Shown here: positions 49,450 to 63,585 of the stretch, in pieces
Layout of the letters: each line of letters starts with the position of its first letter
Position numbering within the stretch: position 1 is the first letter of the stretch
NCBI GenBank assembly: GCA_963556195.1
Contig: CAUVYP010001208.1
Coordinates: forward strand, 2,046,001-2,110,000
Direction: 5' to 3'
From: Sepiola atlantica
Taxonomy: Eukaryota > Mollusca > Cephalopoda > Sepiida > Sepiolidae
Length of the DNA stretch: 64,000 bases
Translations under genes and position numbers: made by a program
Notes under the pieces: model-generated
What the model saw: only the letters and a program-made list of their open reading frames with translations
Databases searched by the model: none
Told to the model about the DNA's origin: nothing

Positions 49450-52053
49450 TTAGCGCGTTTTAAAGTTGATATCGCTTTTGTGTATAACTTCCACATTTAT
49501 TCAGATTGTGCAACGAAACTTTGCAGACAGTCTCGAATAGGCCCTTTCTACTGAAGTACATAGTTTCAGAAGTGCAGCTCTTGTACTGCCGGAGATATGT
49601 CGACACAAACTGAATACGCAAAACATCAACAAAATTTAGCGCGTTTTAAAGTTGATATCGCTTTTGTTTATAACTTTCACATTTATTCGAATTGTGCAAC
49701 GAAACTTTGCAGACAGTCGCGGAGACACATTTTCTACCGAAGTACTAAGTTTCAGAAGTGCAGCTCTTGTACTGCCGGAGATATGTCGATACAAACTGAA
49801 TACGCAAAACATCAACAAAATTTAGCGCGTTTTAAAGTTTCTATCGCTTTTGTTTATAACTTCTACATTTATTCGAATTGTGCAACGAAACTTTGCAGAC
49901 AGTCTCGAATGGGGCGTTTCTACTGAAGTACCAAGTTTCAGAAGTGCAGCTCTTGTACTGCCGGAGATATGTCGATACAAACTGAATACGCAAAACATCA
50001 ACAAAATTTAGCGCGTTGTAAAGTGGATATCGCTTTTGTTTATAACTTCTACATTTATTCGAATTGTGCAACGAAACTTTGCAGACCGTCGCGGAGACAC
50101 ATGTCCTACTGAAGTACCAAGTTTCAGAAGTGCAGCTCTTGTACTGCACGAGATATATCGATACAAACTGAATACGCAAAACATCAACAAAATTAAGCGC
50201 GTTTTAAAGTTGATATCGCTTTTGTTTATAACTTCCACATTTATTCGAATTGTGCAACGAAACTTTGCAGACAGTCTCGAATAGGCCCTTTCTACTGAAC
50301 TACCAAGTTTCAGAAGTGCAGCTCTTGTACTGCCGGAGATATGTCGATACAAACTGAATACGCAAAACATCAACAAAATTTAGCGCGTTTTAAAGTTGAT
50401 ATCGCTTTTGTTTATAACTTCCACATTTATTCGAATTGTGCAACGAAACTTTGCAGACAGTCGTGGAGACACATGTTCTACTGAAGTACCAAGTTTCAGA
50501 AGTGCAGCTCTTGTACTGCCGGAGATATGTCGATACAAACTGAATACGCAAAACATCAACAAAATTTAGCGCGTTTTAAAGTTGATATCGCTTTTGTTTA
50601 TAACTTCCACATTTATTCGAATTGTGCAACGAAACTTTGCAGACAGTCTCGAATAGGCCTTTTCTACCGAAGTACCAAGTTTCAGAAGTGCAGCTCTTGT
50701 ACTGCCGGAGATATGTCGATACAAACTGAATACGCAAAACATCAACAAAATTTAGCGCGTTTTAAAGTTGATATCGCTTTTGTTTATAACTTCCACATTT
50801 ATTCGAATTGTGCAACGAAACTTTGCAGACAGTCGCGGAGACACATTTTCTACTGAAGTACCAAGTTTCAGAAGTGCAGCTCTTGTACTGCCGGAGATAT
50901 GTCGATACAAACTGAATACGCAAAACATCAACAAAATTTAGCGCGTTTTAAAGTTGATATCGCTTTTGTGTATAACTTCCACATTTATTCGAATTGTGCA
51001 ACGAAACTTTGCAGACAGTCTCGAATAGGCTTTTTCTACTGAAGTACCAAGTTTCAGAAGTGCAGCTCTTGTACTGCCGGAGATATGTCGATACAAACTG
51101 AATACGCAAAACATCAACAAAATTTAGCGCGTTTTAAAGTTGATATCGCTTTTGTTTATAACTTCCACATTTATTACCATTGTGCAACGAAACTTTTCAG
51201 ACAGTCGCGGAGACACATTTTCTACTTAAGTACCAAGTTTCAGAAGTGCAGCTTATGTACTGCCGGAGATATGTCGATACAAACTGAATACGCAAAACAT
51301 CAACAAAATTTAGCGCGTTTTAAAGTTGATATCGCTTTTGTGTATAACTTCCACATTTATTCGAATTGTGCAACGAAACTTTGCAGACAGTCTCGAATAG
51401 GCTCTTTCTACTAAAGTACCAAGTTTCAGAAGTGCAGCTCTTGTACTGCCGGAGATATGTCGATACAAACTGAATACGCAAAACATCAACAAAATTTAGC
51501 GCGTTTTAAAGTTGATATCGCTTTTGTTTATAACTTCCACATTTATTCGAATTGTGCAACGAAACTTTGCAGACAGTCGGGGAGACACATTTCCTACTGA
51601 AGTACCAAGTTTCAGAAGTGCAGCTCTTGTACTGCCGGAGATATGTCGATACAAACTGAATACGCAAAACATCAACAAAATTTAGCGCGTTTTAAAGTTG
51701 ATATCGCTTTTGTTTATAACTTCCACATTTATTCGAATTGTGCAACGAAACTTTGCAGACAGTCGCGGAGACACATTTTCTACTTAAGTACCAAGTTTCA
51801 GAAGTGCAGCTTATGTACTGCCGGAGATATTTCGATACAAACTGAATACGCAAAACATCAACAAAATTTAGCGCGTTTTAAAGTTGATATCGCTTTTGTG
51901 TATAACTTGTACATTTATTCGAATTGTGCAACGAAACTATGCAGACAGTCTCGAATAGGCTCTTTCTACTAAAGTACCAAGTTTCAGAAGTGCAGCTCTC
52001 GTACTGCCGGAGATATGTCGATACAAACTGAATACGCAAAACATCAACAAAAT
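49450..52053 (+). repeat. 14-monomer precursor-like segment of the 17-mer HOR
   Basis: 49450-50193 matches 52054-52797 at offset 2604, and 50566-51495 matches 52798-53727 at offset 2232. The parts of the 17-mer are thus present in a different join. It shares 'agtacatag', 'gtcgacac', 'gaatggggcg', 'gcgttgtaaag' and 'ttattaccattg'. Confidence 0.82.
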
Positions 52054-55000
52054 TTAGCGCGTTTTAAAGTTGATATCGCTTTTGTTTATAACTTCCACAT
52101 TTATTCGAATTGTGCAACGAAACTTTGCAGACAGTCTCGAATAGGCCCTTTCTACTGAAGTACATAGTTTCAGAAGTGCAGCTCTTGTACTGCCGGAGAT
52201 ATGTCGACACAAACTGAATACGCAAAACATCAACAAAATTTAGCGCGTTTTAAAGTTGATATCGCTTTTGTTTATAACTTTCACATTTATTCGAATTGTG
52301 CAACGAAACTTTGCAGACAGTCGCGGAGACACATTTTCTACCGAAGTACTAAGTTTCAGAAGTGCAGCTCTTGTACTGCCGGAGATATGTCGATACAAAC
52401 TGAATACGCAAAACATCAACAAAATTTAGCGCGTTTTAAAGTTGATATCGCTTTTGTTTATAACTTCTACATTTATTCGAATTGTGCAACGAAACTTTGC
52501 AGACAGTCTCGAATGGGGCGTTTCTACTGAAGTACCAAGTTTCAGAAGTGCAGCTCTTGTACTGCCGGAGATATGTCGATACAAACTGAATACGCAAAAC
52601 ATCAACAAAATTTAGCGCGTTGTAAAGTGGATATCGCTTTTGTTTATAACTTCTACATTTATTCGAATTGTGCAACGAAACTTTGCAGACCGTCGCGGAG
52701 ACACATGTCCTACTGAAGTACTAAGTTTCAGAAGTGCAGCTCTTGTACTGCCGGAGATATGTCGATACAAACTGAATACGCAAAACATCAACAAAATTTA
52801 GCGCGTTTTAAAGTTGATATCGCTTTTGTTTATAACTTCCACATTTATTCGAATTGTGCAACGAAACTTTGCAGACAGTCTCGAATAGGCCTTTTCTACC
52901 GACGTACCAAGTCTCAGAAGTGCAGCTCTTGTACTGCCGGAGATATGTCGATACAAACTGAATACGCAAAACATCAACAAAATTTAGCGCGTTTTAAAGT
53001 TGATATCGCTTTTGTTTATAACTTCCACATTTATTCGAATTGTGCAACGAAACTTTGCAGACAGTCGCGGAGACACATTTTCTACTGAAGTACCAAGTTT
53101 CAGAAGTGCAGCTCTTGTACTGCCGGAGATATGTCGATACAAACTGAATACGCAAAACATCAACAAAATTTAGCGCGTTTTAAAGTTGATATCGCTTTTG
53201 TGTATAACTTCCACATTTATTCGAATTGTGCAACGAAACTTTGCAGACAGTCTCGAATAGGCTTTTTCTACTGAAGTACCAAGTTTCAGAAGTGCAGCTC
53301 TTGTACTGCCGGAGATATGTCGATACAAACTGAATACGCAAAACATCAACAAAATTTAGCGCGTTTTAAAGTTGATATCGCTTTTGTTTATAACTTCTAC
53401 ATTTATTACCATTGTGCAACGAAACTTTGCAGACAGTCGCGGAGACACATTTTCTTCTTAAGTACCAAGTTTCAGAAGTGCAGCTTATGTACTGCCGGAT
53501 ATATTTCGATACAAACTGAATACGCAAATCATCAACAAAATTTAGCGCGTTTTAAAGTGGATATCGCTTTTGTGTATAACTTCCACATTTATTCGAATTG
53601 TGCAACGAAACTTTGCAGACAGTCTCGAATTGGCTCTTACTACTAAAGTAGCAGGTTTCAGAAGTGCAGCTCTTGTACTGCCGGAGATATGTCGATACAA
53701 ACTGAATACGCAAAACATCAACAAAATTTAGCGCGTTTTAAAGTTGATATCGCTTTTGTTTATAACTTCCACATTTATTCGAATTGTGCAACGAAACTTT
53801 TCAGACAGTCGCGGAGACACATTTTCTACTTAAGTACCAAGTTTAAGAAGTGCAGCTTATGTACTGCCGGAGATATGTCGATACAAACTGAATACGCAAA
53901 ACATCAACAAAATTTAGCGCGTTTTAAAGTTGATATCGCTTTTGTGTATAACTTCCACATTTATTCGAATTGTGCAACGAAACTTTGCAGACAGTCTCGA
54001 ATAGGCTCTTTCTACTAAAGTACCAAGTTTCAGAAGTGCAGCTCTTGTACTGCCGGAGATATGTCGATACAAACTGAATACGCAAAACATCAACAAAATT
54101 TAGCGCGTTTTAAAGTTGATATCGCTTTTGTTTATAACTTCCACATTTATTCGAATTGTGCAACGAAACTTTGCAGACAGTCGGGGAGACACATGTCCTA
54201 CTGAAGTACCAAGTTTCAGAAGTGCAGCTCTTGTACTGCCGGAGATATGTCGATACAAACTGAATACGCAAAACATCAACAAAATTTAGCGCGTTTTAAA
54301 GTTGATATCGCTTTTGTTTATAACTTCCACATTTATTCGAATTGTGCAACGAAACTTTGCAGACAGTCTCGAATAGGCTCTTTCTACTAAAGTACCAAGT
54401 TTCAGAAGTGCAGCTCTTGTACTGCCGGAGATATGTCGATACAAACTGAATACGCAAAACATCAACAAAATTTAGCGCGTTTTAAAGTTGATATCGCTTT
54501 TGTTTATAACTTCCACATTTATTCGAATTGTGCAACGAAACTTTGCAGACAGTCTCGAATAGGCCCTTTCTACTGAAGTACATGGTTTCAGAAGTGCAGC
54601 TCTTGTACTGCCGGAGATATGTCGACACAAACTGAATACGCAAAACATCAACAAAATTTAGCGCGTTTTAAAGTTGATATCGCTTTTGTTTATAACTTTC
54701 ACATTTATTCGAATTGTGCAACGAAACTTTGCAGACAGTCGCGGAGACACATTTTCTACCGAAGTACTAAGTTTCAGAAGTGCAGCTCTTGTACTGCCGG
54801 AGATATGTCGATACAAACTGAATACGCAAAACATCAACAAAATTTAGCGCGTTTTAAAGTTGATATCGCTTTTGTTTATAACTTCTACATTTATTCGAAT
54901 TGTGCAACGAAACTTTGCAGACAGTCTCGAATGGGGCGTTTCTACTGAAGTACCAAGTTTCAGAAGTGCAGCTCTTGTACTGCCGGAGATATGTCGATAC

Positions 55001-55215
55001 AAACTGAATACGCAAATCATCAACAAAATTTAGCGCGTTGTAAAGTTGATATCGCTTTTGTTTATAACTTCTACATTTATTCGAATTGTGCAACGAAACT
55101 TTGCAGACCGTCGCGGAGACACATGTCCTACTGAAGTACCAAGTTTCAGAAGTGCAGCTCTTGTACTGCACGAGATATATCGATACAAACTGAATACGCA
55201 AAACATCAACAAAAT
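52054..55215 (+). repeat. 17-mer HOR (3162 bp), copy 1
   Basis: Seventeen 186-bp monomers, class order ABABABABABABAABAB. The single A-A step is at 54286/54472. It is followed directly by a second copy at offset 3162. Confidence 0.94.
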
Positions 55216-58200
55216 TTAGCGCGTTTTAAAGTTGATATCGCTTTTGTTTATAACTTCCACATTTATTCGAATTGTGCAACGAAACTTTGCAGACAGTCTC
55301 GAATAGGCCCTTTCTACTGAAGTAAATAGTTTCAGAAGTGCAGCTCTTGTACTGCCGGAGATATGTCGACACAAACTGAATACGCAAAACATCAACAAAA
55401 TTTAGCGCGTTTTAAAGTTGATATCGCTTTTGTTTATAACTTTCACATTTATTCGAATTGTGCAACGAAACTTTGCAGACAGTCGCGGAGACACATTTTC
55501 TACCGAAGTACTAAGTTTCAGAAGTGCAGCTCTTGTACTGCCGGAGATATGTCGATACAAACTGAATACGCAAAACATCAACAAAATTTAGCGCGTTTTA
55601 AAGTTGATATCGCTTTTGTTTATAACTTCTACATTTATTCGAATTGTGCAACGAAACTTTGCAGACAGTCTCGAATGGGGCGTTTCTACTGAAGTACCAA
55701 GTTTCAGAAGTGCAGCTCTTGTACTGCCGGAGATATGTCGATACAAACTGAATACGCAAAACATCAACAAAATTTAGCGCGTTGTAAAGTGGATATCGCT
55801 TTTGTTTATAACTTCTACATTTATTCGAATTGTGCAACGAAACTTTGCAGACCGTCGCGGAGACACATGTCCTACTGAAGTACTAAGTTTCAGAAGTGCA
55901 GCTCTTGTACTGCCGGAGATATGTCGATACAAACTGAATACGCAAAACATCAACAAAATTTAGCGCGTTTTAAAGTTGATATCGCTTTTGTTTATAACTT
56001 CCACATTTATTCGAATTGTGCAACGAAACTTTGCAGACAGTCTCGAATAGGCCTTTTCTACCGACGTACCAAGTCTCAGAAGTGCAGCTCTTGTACTGCC
56101 GGAGATATGTCGATACAAACTGAATACGCAAAACATCAACAAAATTTAACGCGTTTTAAAGTTGATATCGCTTTTGTTTATAACTTCCACATTTATTCGA
56201 ATTGTGCAACGAAACTTTGCAGACAGTCGCGGAGACACATTTTCTACTGAAGTACCAAGTTTCAGAAGTGCAGCTCTTGTACTGCCGGAGATATGTCGAT
56301 ACAAACTGAATACGCAAAACATCAACAAAATTTAGCGCGTTTTAAAGTTGATATCGCTTTTGTGTATAACTTCCACATTTATTCGAATTGTGCAACGAAA
56401 CTTTGCAGACAGTCTCGAATAGGCTTTTTCTACTGAAGTACCAAGTTTCAGAAGTGCAGCTCTTGTACTGCCGGAGATATGTCGATACAAACTGAATACG
56501 CAAAACATCAACAAAATTTAGCGCGTTTTAAAGTTGATATCGCTTTTGTTTATAACTTCTACATTTATTACCATTGTGCAACGAAACTTTGCAGACAGTC
56601 GCGGAGACACATTTTCTTCTTAAGTACCAAGTTTCAGAAGTGCAGCTTATGTACTGCCGGATATATTTCGATACAAACTGAATACGCAAATCATCAACAA
56701 AATTTAGCGCGTTTTAAAGTGGATATCGCTTTTGTGTATAACTTCCACATTTATTCGAATTGTGCAACGAAACTTTGCAGACAGTCTCGAATTGGCTCTT
56801 ACTACTAAAGTAGCAGGTTTCAGAAGTGCAGCTCTTGTACTGCCGGAGATATGTCGATACAAACTGAATACGCAAAACATCAACAAAATTTAGCGCGTTT
56901 TAAAGTTGATATCGCTTTTGTTTATAACTTCCACATTTATTCGAATTGTGCAACGAAACTTTTCAGACAGTCGCGGGGACACATTTTCTACTTAAGTACC
57001 AAGTTTAAGAAGTGCAGCTTATGTACTGCCGGAGATATGTCGATACAAACTGAATACGCAAAACATCAACAAAATTTAGCGCGTTTTAAAGTTGATATCG
57101 CTTTTGTGTATAACTTCCACATTTATTCGAATTGTGCAACGAAACTTTGCAGACAGTCTCGAATAGGCTCTTTCTACTAAAGTACCAAGTTTCAGAAGTG
57201 CAGCTCTTGTACTGCCGGAGATATGTCGATACAAACTGAATACGCAAAACATCAACAAAATTTAGCGCGTTTTAAAGTTGATATCGCTTTTGTTTATAAC
57301 TTCCACATTTATTCGAATTGTGCAACGAAACTTTGCAGACAGTCGGGGAGACACATGTCCTACTGAAGTACCAAGTTTCAGAAGTGCAGCTCTTGTACTG
57401 CCGGAGATATGTCGATACAAACTGAATACGCAAAACATCAACAAAATTTAGCGCGTTTTAAAGTTGATATCGCTTTTGTTTATAACTTCCACATTTATTC
57501 GAATTGTGCAACGAAACTTTGCAGACAGTCTCGAATAGGCTCTTTCTACTAAAGTACCAAGTTTCAGAAGTGCAGCTCTTGTACTGCCGGAGATATGTCG
57601 ATACAAACTGAATACGCAAAACATCAACAAAATTTAGCGCGTTTTAAAGTTGATATCGCTTTTGTTTATAACTTCCACATTTATTCGAATTGTGCAACGA
57701 AACTTTGCAGACAGTCTCGAATAGGCCCTTTCTACTGAAGTACATGGTTTCAGAAGTGCAGCTCTTGTACTGCCGGAGATATGTCGACACAAACTGAATA
57801 CGCAAAACATCAACAAAATTTAGCGCGTTTTAAAGTTGATATCGCTTTTGTTTATAACTTCCACATTTATTCGAATTGTGCAACGAAACTTTGCAGACAG
57901 TCGCGGAGACACATTTTCTACCGAAGTACTAAGTTTCAGAAGTGCAGCTCTTGTACTGCCGGAGATATGTCGATACAAACTGAATACGCAAAACATCAAC
58001 AAAATTTAGCGCGTTTTAAAGTTGATATCGCTTTTGTTTATAACTTCTACATTTATTCGAATTGTGCAACGAAACTTTGCAGACAGTCTCGAATGGGGCG
58101 TTTCTACTGAAGTACCAAGTTTCAGAAGTGCAGCTCTTGTACTGCCGGAGATATGTCGATACAAACTGAATACGCAAAACATCAACAAAATTTAGCGCGT

Positions 58201-58377
58201 TGTAAAGTTGATATCGCTTTTGTTTATAACTTCTACATTTATTCGAATTGTGCAACGAAACTTTGCAGACCGTCGCGGAGACACATGTCCTACTGAAGTA
58301 CCAAGTTTCAGAAGTGCAGCTCTTGTACTGCACGAGATATATCGATACAAACTGAATACGCAAAACATCAACAAAAT
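55216..58377 (+). repeat. 17-mer HOR (3162 bp), copy 2
   Basis: Tandem copy of 52054-55215. Differences seen include 'agtaaatag' at 55322 against 'agtacatag', 'ttaacgcg' near 56147, 'gcggggaca' near 56973, and sites in the last monomers such as 'aaagttgatatcg' with 'ctgcacgag' kept in both. Confidence 0.94.
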
Positions 58378-60423
58378 TTAGCGCGTTTTAAAGTTGATAT
58401 CGCTTTTGTTTATAACTTCCACATTTATTCGAATTGTGCAACGAAACTTTGCAGACAGTCTCGAATAGGCCCTTTCTACTGAAGTACATAGTTTCAGAAG
58501 TGCAGCTCTTGTACTGCCGGAGATATGTCGATACAAACTGAATACGCAAAACATCAACAAAATTTAGCGCGTTTTAAAGTTGATATCGCTTTTGTTTATA
58601 ACTTCCACATTTATTCGAATTGTGCAACGAAACTTTGCAGACAGTCGTGGAGACACATGTTCTACTGAAGTACCAAGTTTCAGAAGTGCAGCTCTTGTAC
58701 TGCCGGAGATATGTCGATACAAACTGAATACGCAAAACATCAACAAAATTTAGCGCGTTTTAAAGTTGATATCGCTTTTGTTTATAACTTCCACATTTAT
58801 TCGAATTGTGCAACGAAACTTTGCAGACAGTCGGGGAGACACATTTCCTACTGAAGTACCAAGTTTCAGAAGTGCAGCTCTTTTACTGCCGGAGATATGT
58901 CGATACAAACTGAATACGCAAAACATCAACAAAATTTAGCGCGTTTTAAAGTTGATATCGCTGGTGTGTATAACTTCCACATTTATTCGAATTGTGCAAC
59001 GAAACTTTGCAGACAGTCTCGAATAGGCTCTTTCTACTAAAGTACCAAGTTTCAGAAGTGCAGCTTATGTACTGCCGGAGATATGTCGATACAAACTGAA
59101 TACGCAAAACATCAACAAAATTTAGCGCGTTTTAAAGTTGATATCGCTTTTGTGTATAACTTCCACATTTATTCGAATTGTGCAACGAAACTTTGCAGAC
59201 AGTCACGAAAAGGCTTTTTCTACTAAAGTACCAAGTTTCAGAAGTGCAGCTCTTGTACTGCCGGAGATATGTCGATACAAACTGAATACGCAAAATATCA
59301 ACAAAATTTAGCGCGTTTTAAAGTTGATATCGTTTTTGTTTATAACTTCCACATTTATTCGAATTGTGCAACGAAACTTTGCAGACAGTCGCGGAGACAC
59401 ATTTTCCACTGAAGTACCAAGTTTCAGAAGTGCAGCTCTTGTACTGCCGGAGATATGTCGATACAAACTGAATACGCAAAACATCAACAAAATTTAGCGC
59501 GTTTTAAAGTTGATATCGCTTTTGTTTATAACTTCCACATTTATTCGAATTGTGCAACGAAACTTTGCAGACAGTCTCGAATAGGCCCTTTCTACTTAAG
59601 TACCAAGTTTCAGAAGTGCAGCTCTTGTACTGCCGGAGATATGTCGATACAAACTGAATACGCAAAACATCAACAAAATTTAGCGCGTTTTAAAGTTGAT
59701 ATCGCTTTTGTTTATAACTTCCACATTTATTCGAATTGTGCAACGAAACTTTGCAGACAGTCGTGGAGACACATGTTCTACTGAAGTACCAAGTTTCAGA
59801 AGTGCAGCTCTTGTACTGCCGGAGATATGTCGATACAAACTGAATACGCAAAACATCAACAAAATTTAGCGCGTTTTAAAGTTGATATCGCTTTTGTTTA
59901 TAACTTCCACATTTATTCGAATTGTGCAACGAAACTTTGCCGACAGTCGGGGAGACACATTTCCTACTGAAGTACCAAGTTTCAGAAGTGCAGCTCTTTT
60001 ACTGCCGGAGATATGTCGATACAAACTGAATACGCAAAACATCAACAAAATTTAGCGCGTTTTAAAGTTGATATCGCTTTTGTTTATAACTTCCACATTT
60101 ATTCGAATTGTGCAACGAAACTTTGCAGACAGTCGCGGAGACACATTTTCTACTGAAGTACCAAGTTTCAGAAGTGCAGCTCTTGTACTGCCGGAGATAT
60201 GTCGATACAAACTGAATACGCAAAACATCAACAAAATTTAGCGCGTTTTAAAGTTGATATCGCTGGTGTGTATAACTTCCACATTTATTCGAATTGTGCA
60301 ACGAAACTTTGCAGACAGTCTCGAATAGGCTCTTTCTACTAAAGTACCAAGTTTCAGCAGTGCAGCTTATGTACTGCCGGAGATATGTCGATACAAACTG
60401 AATACGCAAAACATCAACAAAAT
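57262..60423 (+). repeat. Staggered 17-monomer unit, copy 1
   Basis: This second 17-monomer tandem unit is out of phase with the first. It takes the last six monomers of the preceding HOR copy (57262-58377) and adds eleven new ones (58378-60423). It is repeated at 60424-63585 with the same 3162-bp spacing. Confidence 0.92.
58378..60423 (+). repeat. 11-monomer insert between 17-mer copies
   Basis: It holds B 'cgtggagac...catgttc', B with 'ctcttttactg', A with 'gctggtgtg' and 'cttatgtactg', an A-like 'gtcacgaaaagg' monomer (59122), B with 'atcgtttttg' and 'ttccactg', and others. The pair 58564-58935 recurs inside it at 59680-60051 (offset 1116). Its final trimer is shared with 48334-48891. Confidence 0.85.
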
Positions 60424-63400
60424 TTAGCGCGTTTTAAAGTTGATATCGCTTTTGTTTATAACTTCCACATTTATTCGAATTGTGCAACGAAACTTTGCAG
60501 ACAGTCGGGGAGACACATGTCCTACTGAAGTACCAAGTTTCAGAAGTGCAGCTCTTGTACTGCCGGAGATATGTCGATACAAACTGAATACGCAAAACAT
60601 CAACAAAATTTAGCGCGTTTTAAAGTTGATATCGCTTTTGTTTATAACTTCCACATTTATTCGAATTGTGCAACGAAACTTTGCAGACAGTCTCGAATAG
60701 GCTCTTTCTACTAAAGTACCAAGTTTCAGAAGTGCAGCTCTTGTACTGCCGGAGATATGTCGATACAAACTGAATACGCAAAACATCAACAAAATTTAGC
60801 GCGTTTTAAAGTTGATATCGCTTTTGTTTATAACTTCCACATTTATTCGAATTGTGCAACGAAACTTTGCAGACAGTCTCGAATAGGCCCTTTCTACTGA
60901 AGTACATGGTTTCAGAAGTGCAGCTCTTGTACTGCCGGAGATATGTCGACACAAACTGAATACGCAAAACATCAACAAAATTTAGCGCGTTTTAAAGTTG
61001 ATATCGCTTTTGTTTATAACTTCCACATTTATTCGAATTGTGCAACGAAACTTTGCAGACAGTCGCGGAGACACATTTTCTACCGAAGTACTAAGTTTCA
61101 GAAGTGCAGCTCTTGTACTGCCGGAGATATGTCGATACAAACTGAATACGCAAAACATCAACAAAATTTAGCGCGTTTTAAAGTTGATATCGCTTTTGTT
61201 TATAACTTCTACATTTATTCGAATTGTGCAACGAAACTTTGCAGACAGTCTCGAATGGGGCGTTTCTACTGAAGTACCAAGTTTCAGAAGTGCAGCTCTT
61301 GTACTGCCGGAGATATGTCGATACAAACTGAATACGCAAAACATCAACAAAATTTAGCGCGTTGTAAAGTTGATATCGCTTTTGTTTATAACTTCTACAT
61401 TTATTCGAATTGTGCAACGAAACTTTGCAGACCGTCGCGGAGACACATGTCCTACTGAAGTACCAAGTTTCAGAAGTGCAGCTCTTGTACTGCACGAGAT
61501 ATATCGATACAAACTGAATACGCAAAACATCAACAAAATTTAGCGCGTTTTAAAGTTGATATCGCTTTTGTTTATAACTTCCACATTTATTCGAATTGTG
61601 CAACGAAACTTTGCAGACAGTCTCGAATAGGCCCTTTCTACTGAAGTACATAGTTTCAGAAGTGCAGCTCTTGTACTGCCGGAGATATGTCGATACAAAC
61701 TGAATACGCAAAACATCAACAAAATTTAGCGCGTTTTAAAGTTGATATCGCTTTTGTTTATAACTTCCACATTTATTCGAATTGTGCAACGAAACTTTGC
61801 AGACAGTCGTGGAGACACATGTTCTACTGAAGTACCAAGTTTCAGAAGTGCAGCTCTTGTACTGCCGGAGATATGTCGATACAAACTGAATACGCAAAAC
61901 ATCAACAAAATTTAGCGCGTTTTAAAGTTGATATCGCTTTTGTTTATAACTTCCACATTTATTCGAATTGTGCAACGAAACTTTGCAGACAGTCGGGGAG
62001 ACACATTTCCTACTGAAGTACCAAGTTTCAGAAGTGCAGCTCTTTTACTGCCGGAGATATGTCGATACAAACTGAATACGCAAAACATCAACAAAATTTA
62101 GCGCGTTTTAAAGTTGATATCGCTGGTGTGTATAACTTCCACATTTATTCGAATTGTGCAACGAAACTTTGCAGACAGTCTCGAATAGGCTCTTTCTACT
62201 AAAGTACCAAGTTTCAGAAGTGCAGCTTATGTACTGCCGGAGATATGTCGATACAAACTGAATACGCAAAACATCAACAAAATTTAGCGCGTTTTAAAGT
62301 TGATATCGCTTTTGTGTATAACTTCCACATTTATTCGAATTGTGCAACGAAACTTTGCAGACAGTCACGAAAAGGCTTTTTCTACTAAAGTACCAAGTTT
62401 CAGAAGTGCAGCTCTTGTACTGCCGGAGATATGTCGATACAAACTGAATACGCAAAATATCAACAAAATTTAGCGCGTTTTAAAGTTGATATCGTTTTTG
62501 TTTATAACTTCCACATTTATTCGAATTGTGCAACGAAACTTTGCAGACAGTCGCGGAGACACATTTTCCACTGAAGTACCAAGTTTCAGAAGTGCAGCTC
62601 TTGTACTGCCGGAGATATGTCGATACAAACTGAATACGCAAAACATCAACAAAATTTAGCGCGTTTTAAAGTTGATATCGCTTTTGTTTATAACTTCCAC
62701 ATTTATTCGAATTGTGCAACGAAACTTTGCAGACAGTCTCGAATAGGCCCTTTCTACTTAAGTACCAAGTTTCAGAAGTGCAGCTCTTGTACTGCCGGAA
62801 ATATGTCGATACAAACTGAATACGCAAAACATCAACAAAATTTAGCGCGTTTTAAAGTTGATATCGCTTTTGTTTATAACTTCCACATTTATTCGAATTG
62901 TGCAACGAAACTTTGCAGACAGTCGTGGAGACACATGTTCTACTGAAGTACCAAGTTTCAGAAGTGCAGCTCTTGTACTGCCGGAGATATGTCGATACAA
63001 ACTGAATACGCAAAACATCAACCAAATTTAGCGCGTTTTAAAGTTGATATCGCTTTTGTTTATAACTTCCACATTTATTCGAATTGTGCAACGAAACTTT
63101 GCAGACAGTCGGGGAGACACATTTCCTACTGAAGTACCAAGTTTCAGAAGTGCAGCTCTTTTACTGCCGGAGATATGTCGATACAAACTGAATACGCAAA
63201 ACATCAACAAAATTTAGCGCGTTTTAAAGTTGATATCGCTTTTGTTTATAACTTCCACATTTATTCGAATTGTGCAACGAAACTTTGCAGACAGTCGCGG
63301 AGACACATTTTCTACTGAAGTACCAAGTTTCAGAAGTGCAGCTCTTGTACTGCCGGAGATATGTCGATACAAACTGAATACGCAAAACATCAACAAAATT

Positions 63401-63585
63401 TAGCGCGTTTTAAAGTTGATATCGCTGGTGTGTATAACTTCCACATTTATTCGAATTGTGCAACGAAACTTTGCAGACAGTCTCGAATAGGCTCTTTCTA
63501 CTAAAGTACCAAGTTTCAGCAGTGCAGCTTATGTACTGCCGGAGATATGTCGATACAAACTGAATACGCAAAACATCAACAAAAT
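60424..63585 (+). repeat. Staggered 17-monomer unit, copy 2
   Basis: Tandem copy of 57262-60423, keeping rare variants such as 'acatggtttcag' (60904), 'gtcacgaaaagg' (62363) and 'tttcagcagtg' (63515, compare 60353). Small differences are seen, for example 'gccggaaatatg' near 62796 and 'caaccaaat' near 63020 here, and 'tgccgacagtc' near 59939 in the first copy. Confidence 0.93.

Noticed and set aside
49841..50179. 112- and 115-codon minus-strand frames in a third phase near 50, 55, 58 and 61 kb
   Set aside because: They appear where 'gcgttgtaaag' and 'cgacac' variants remove stops. They overlap the other repeat frames and are HOR copies of each other.
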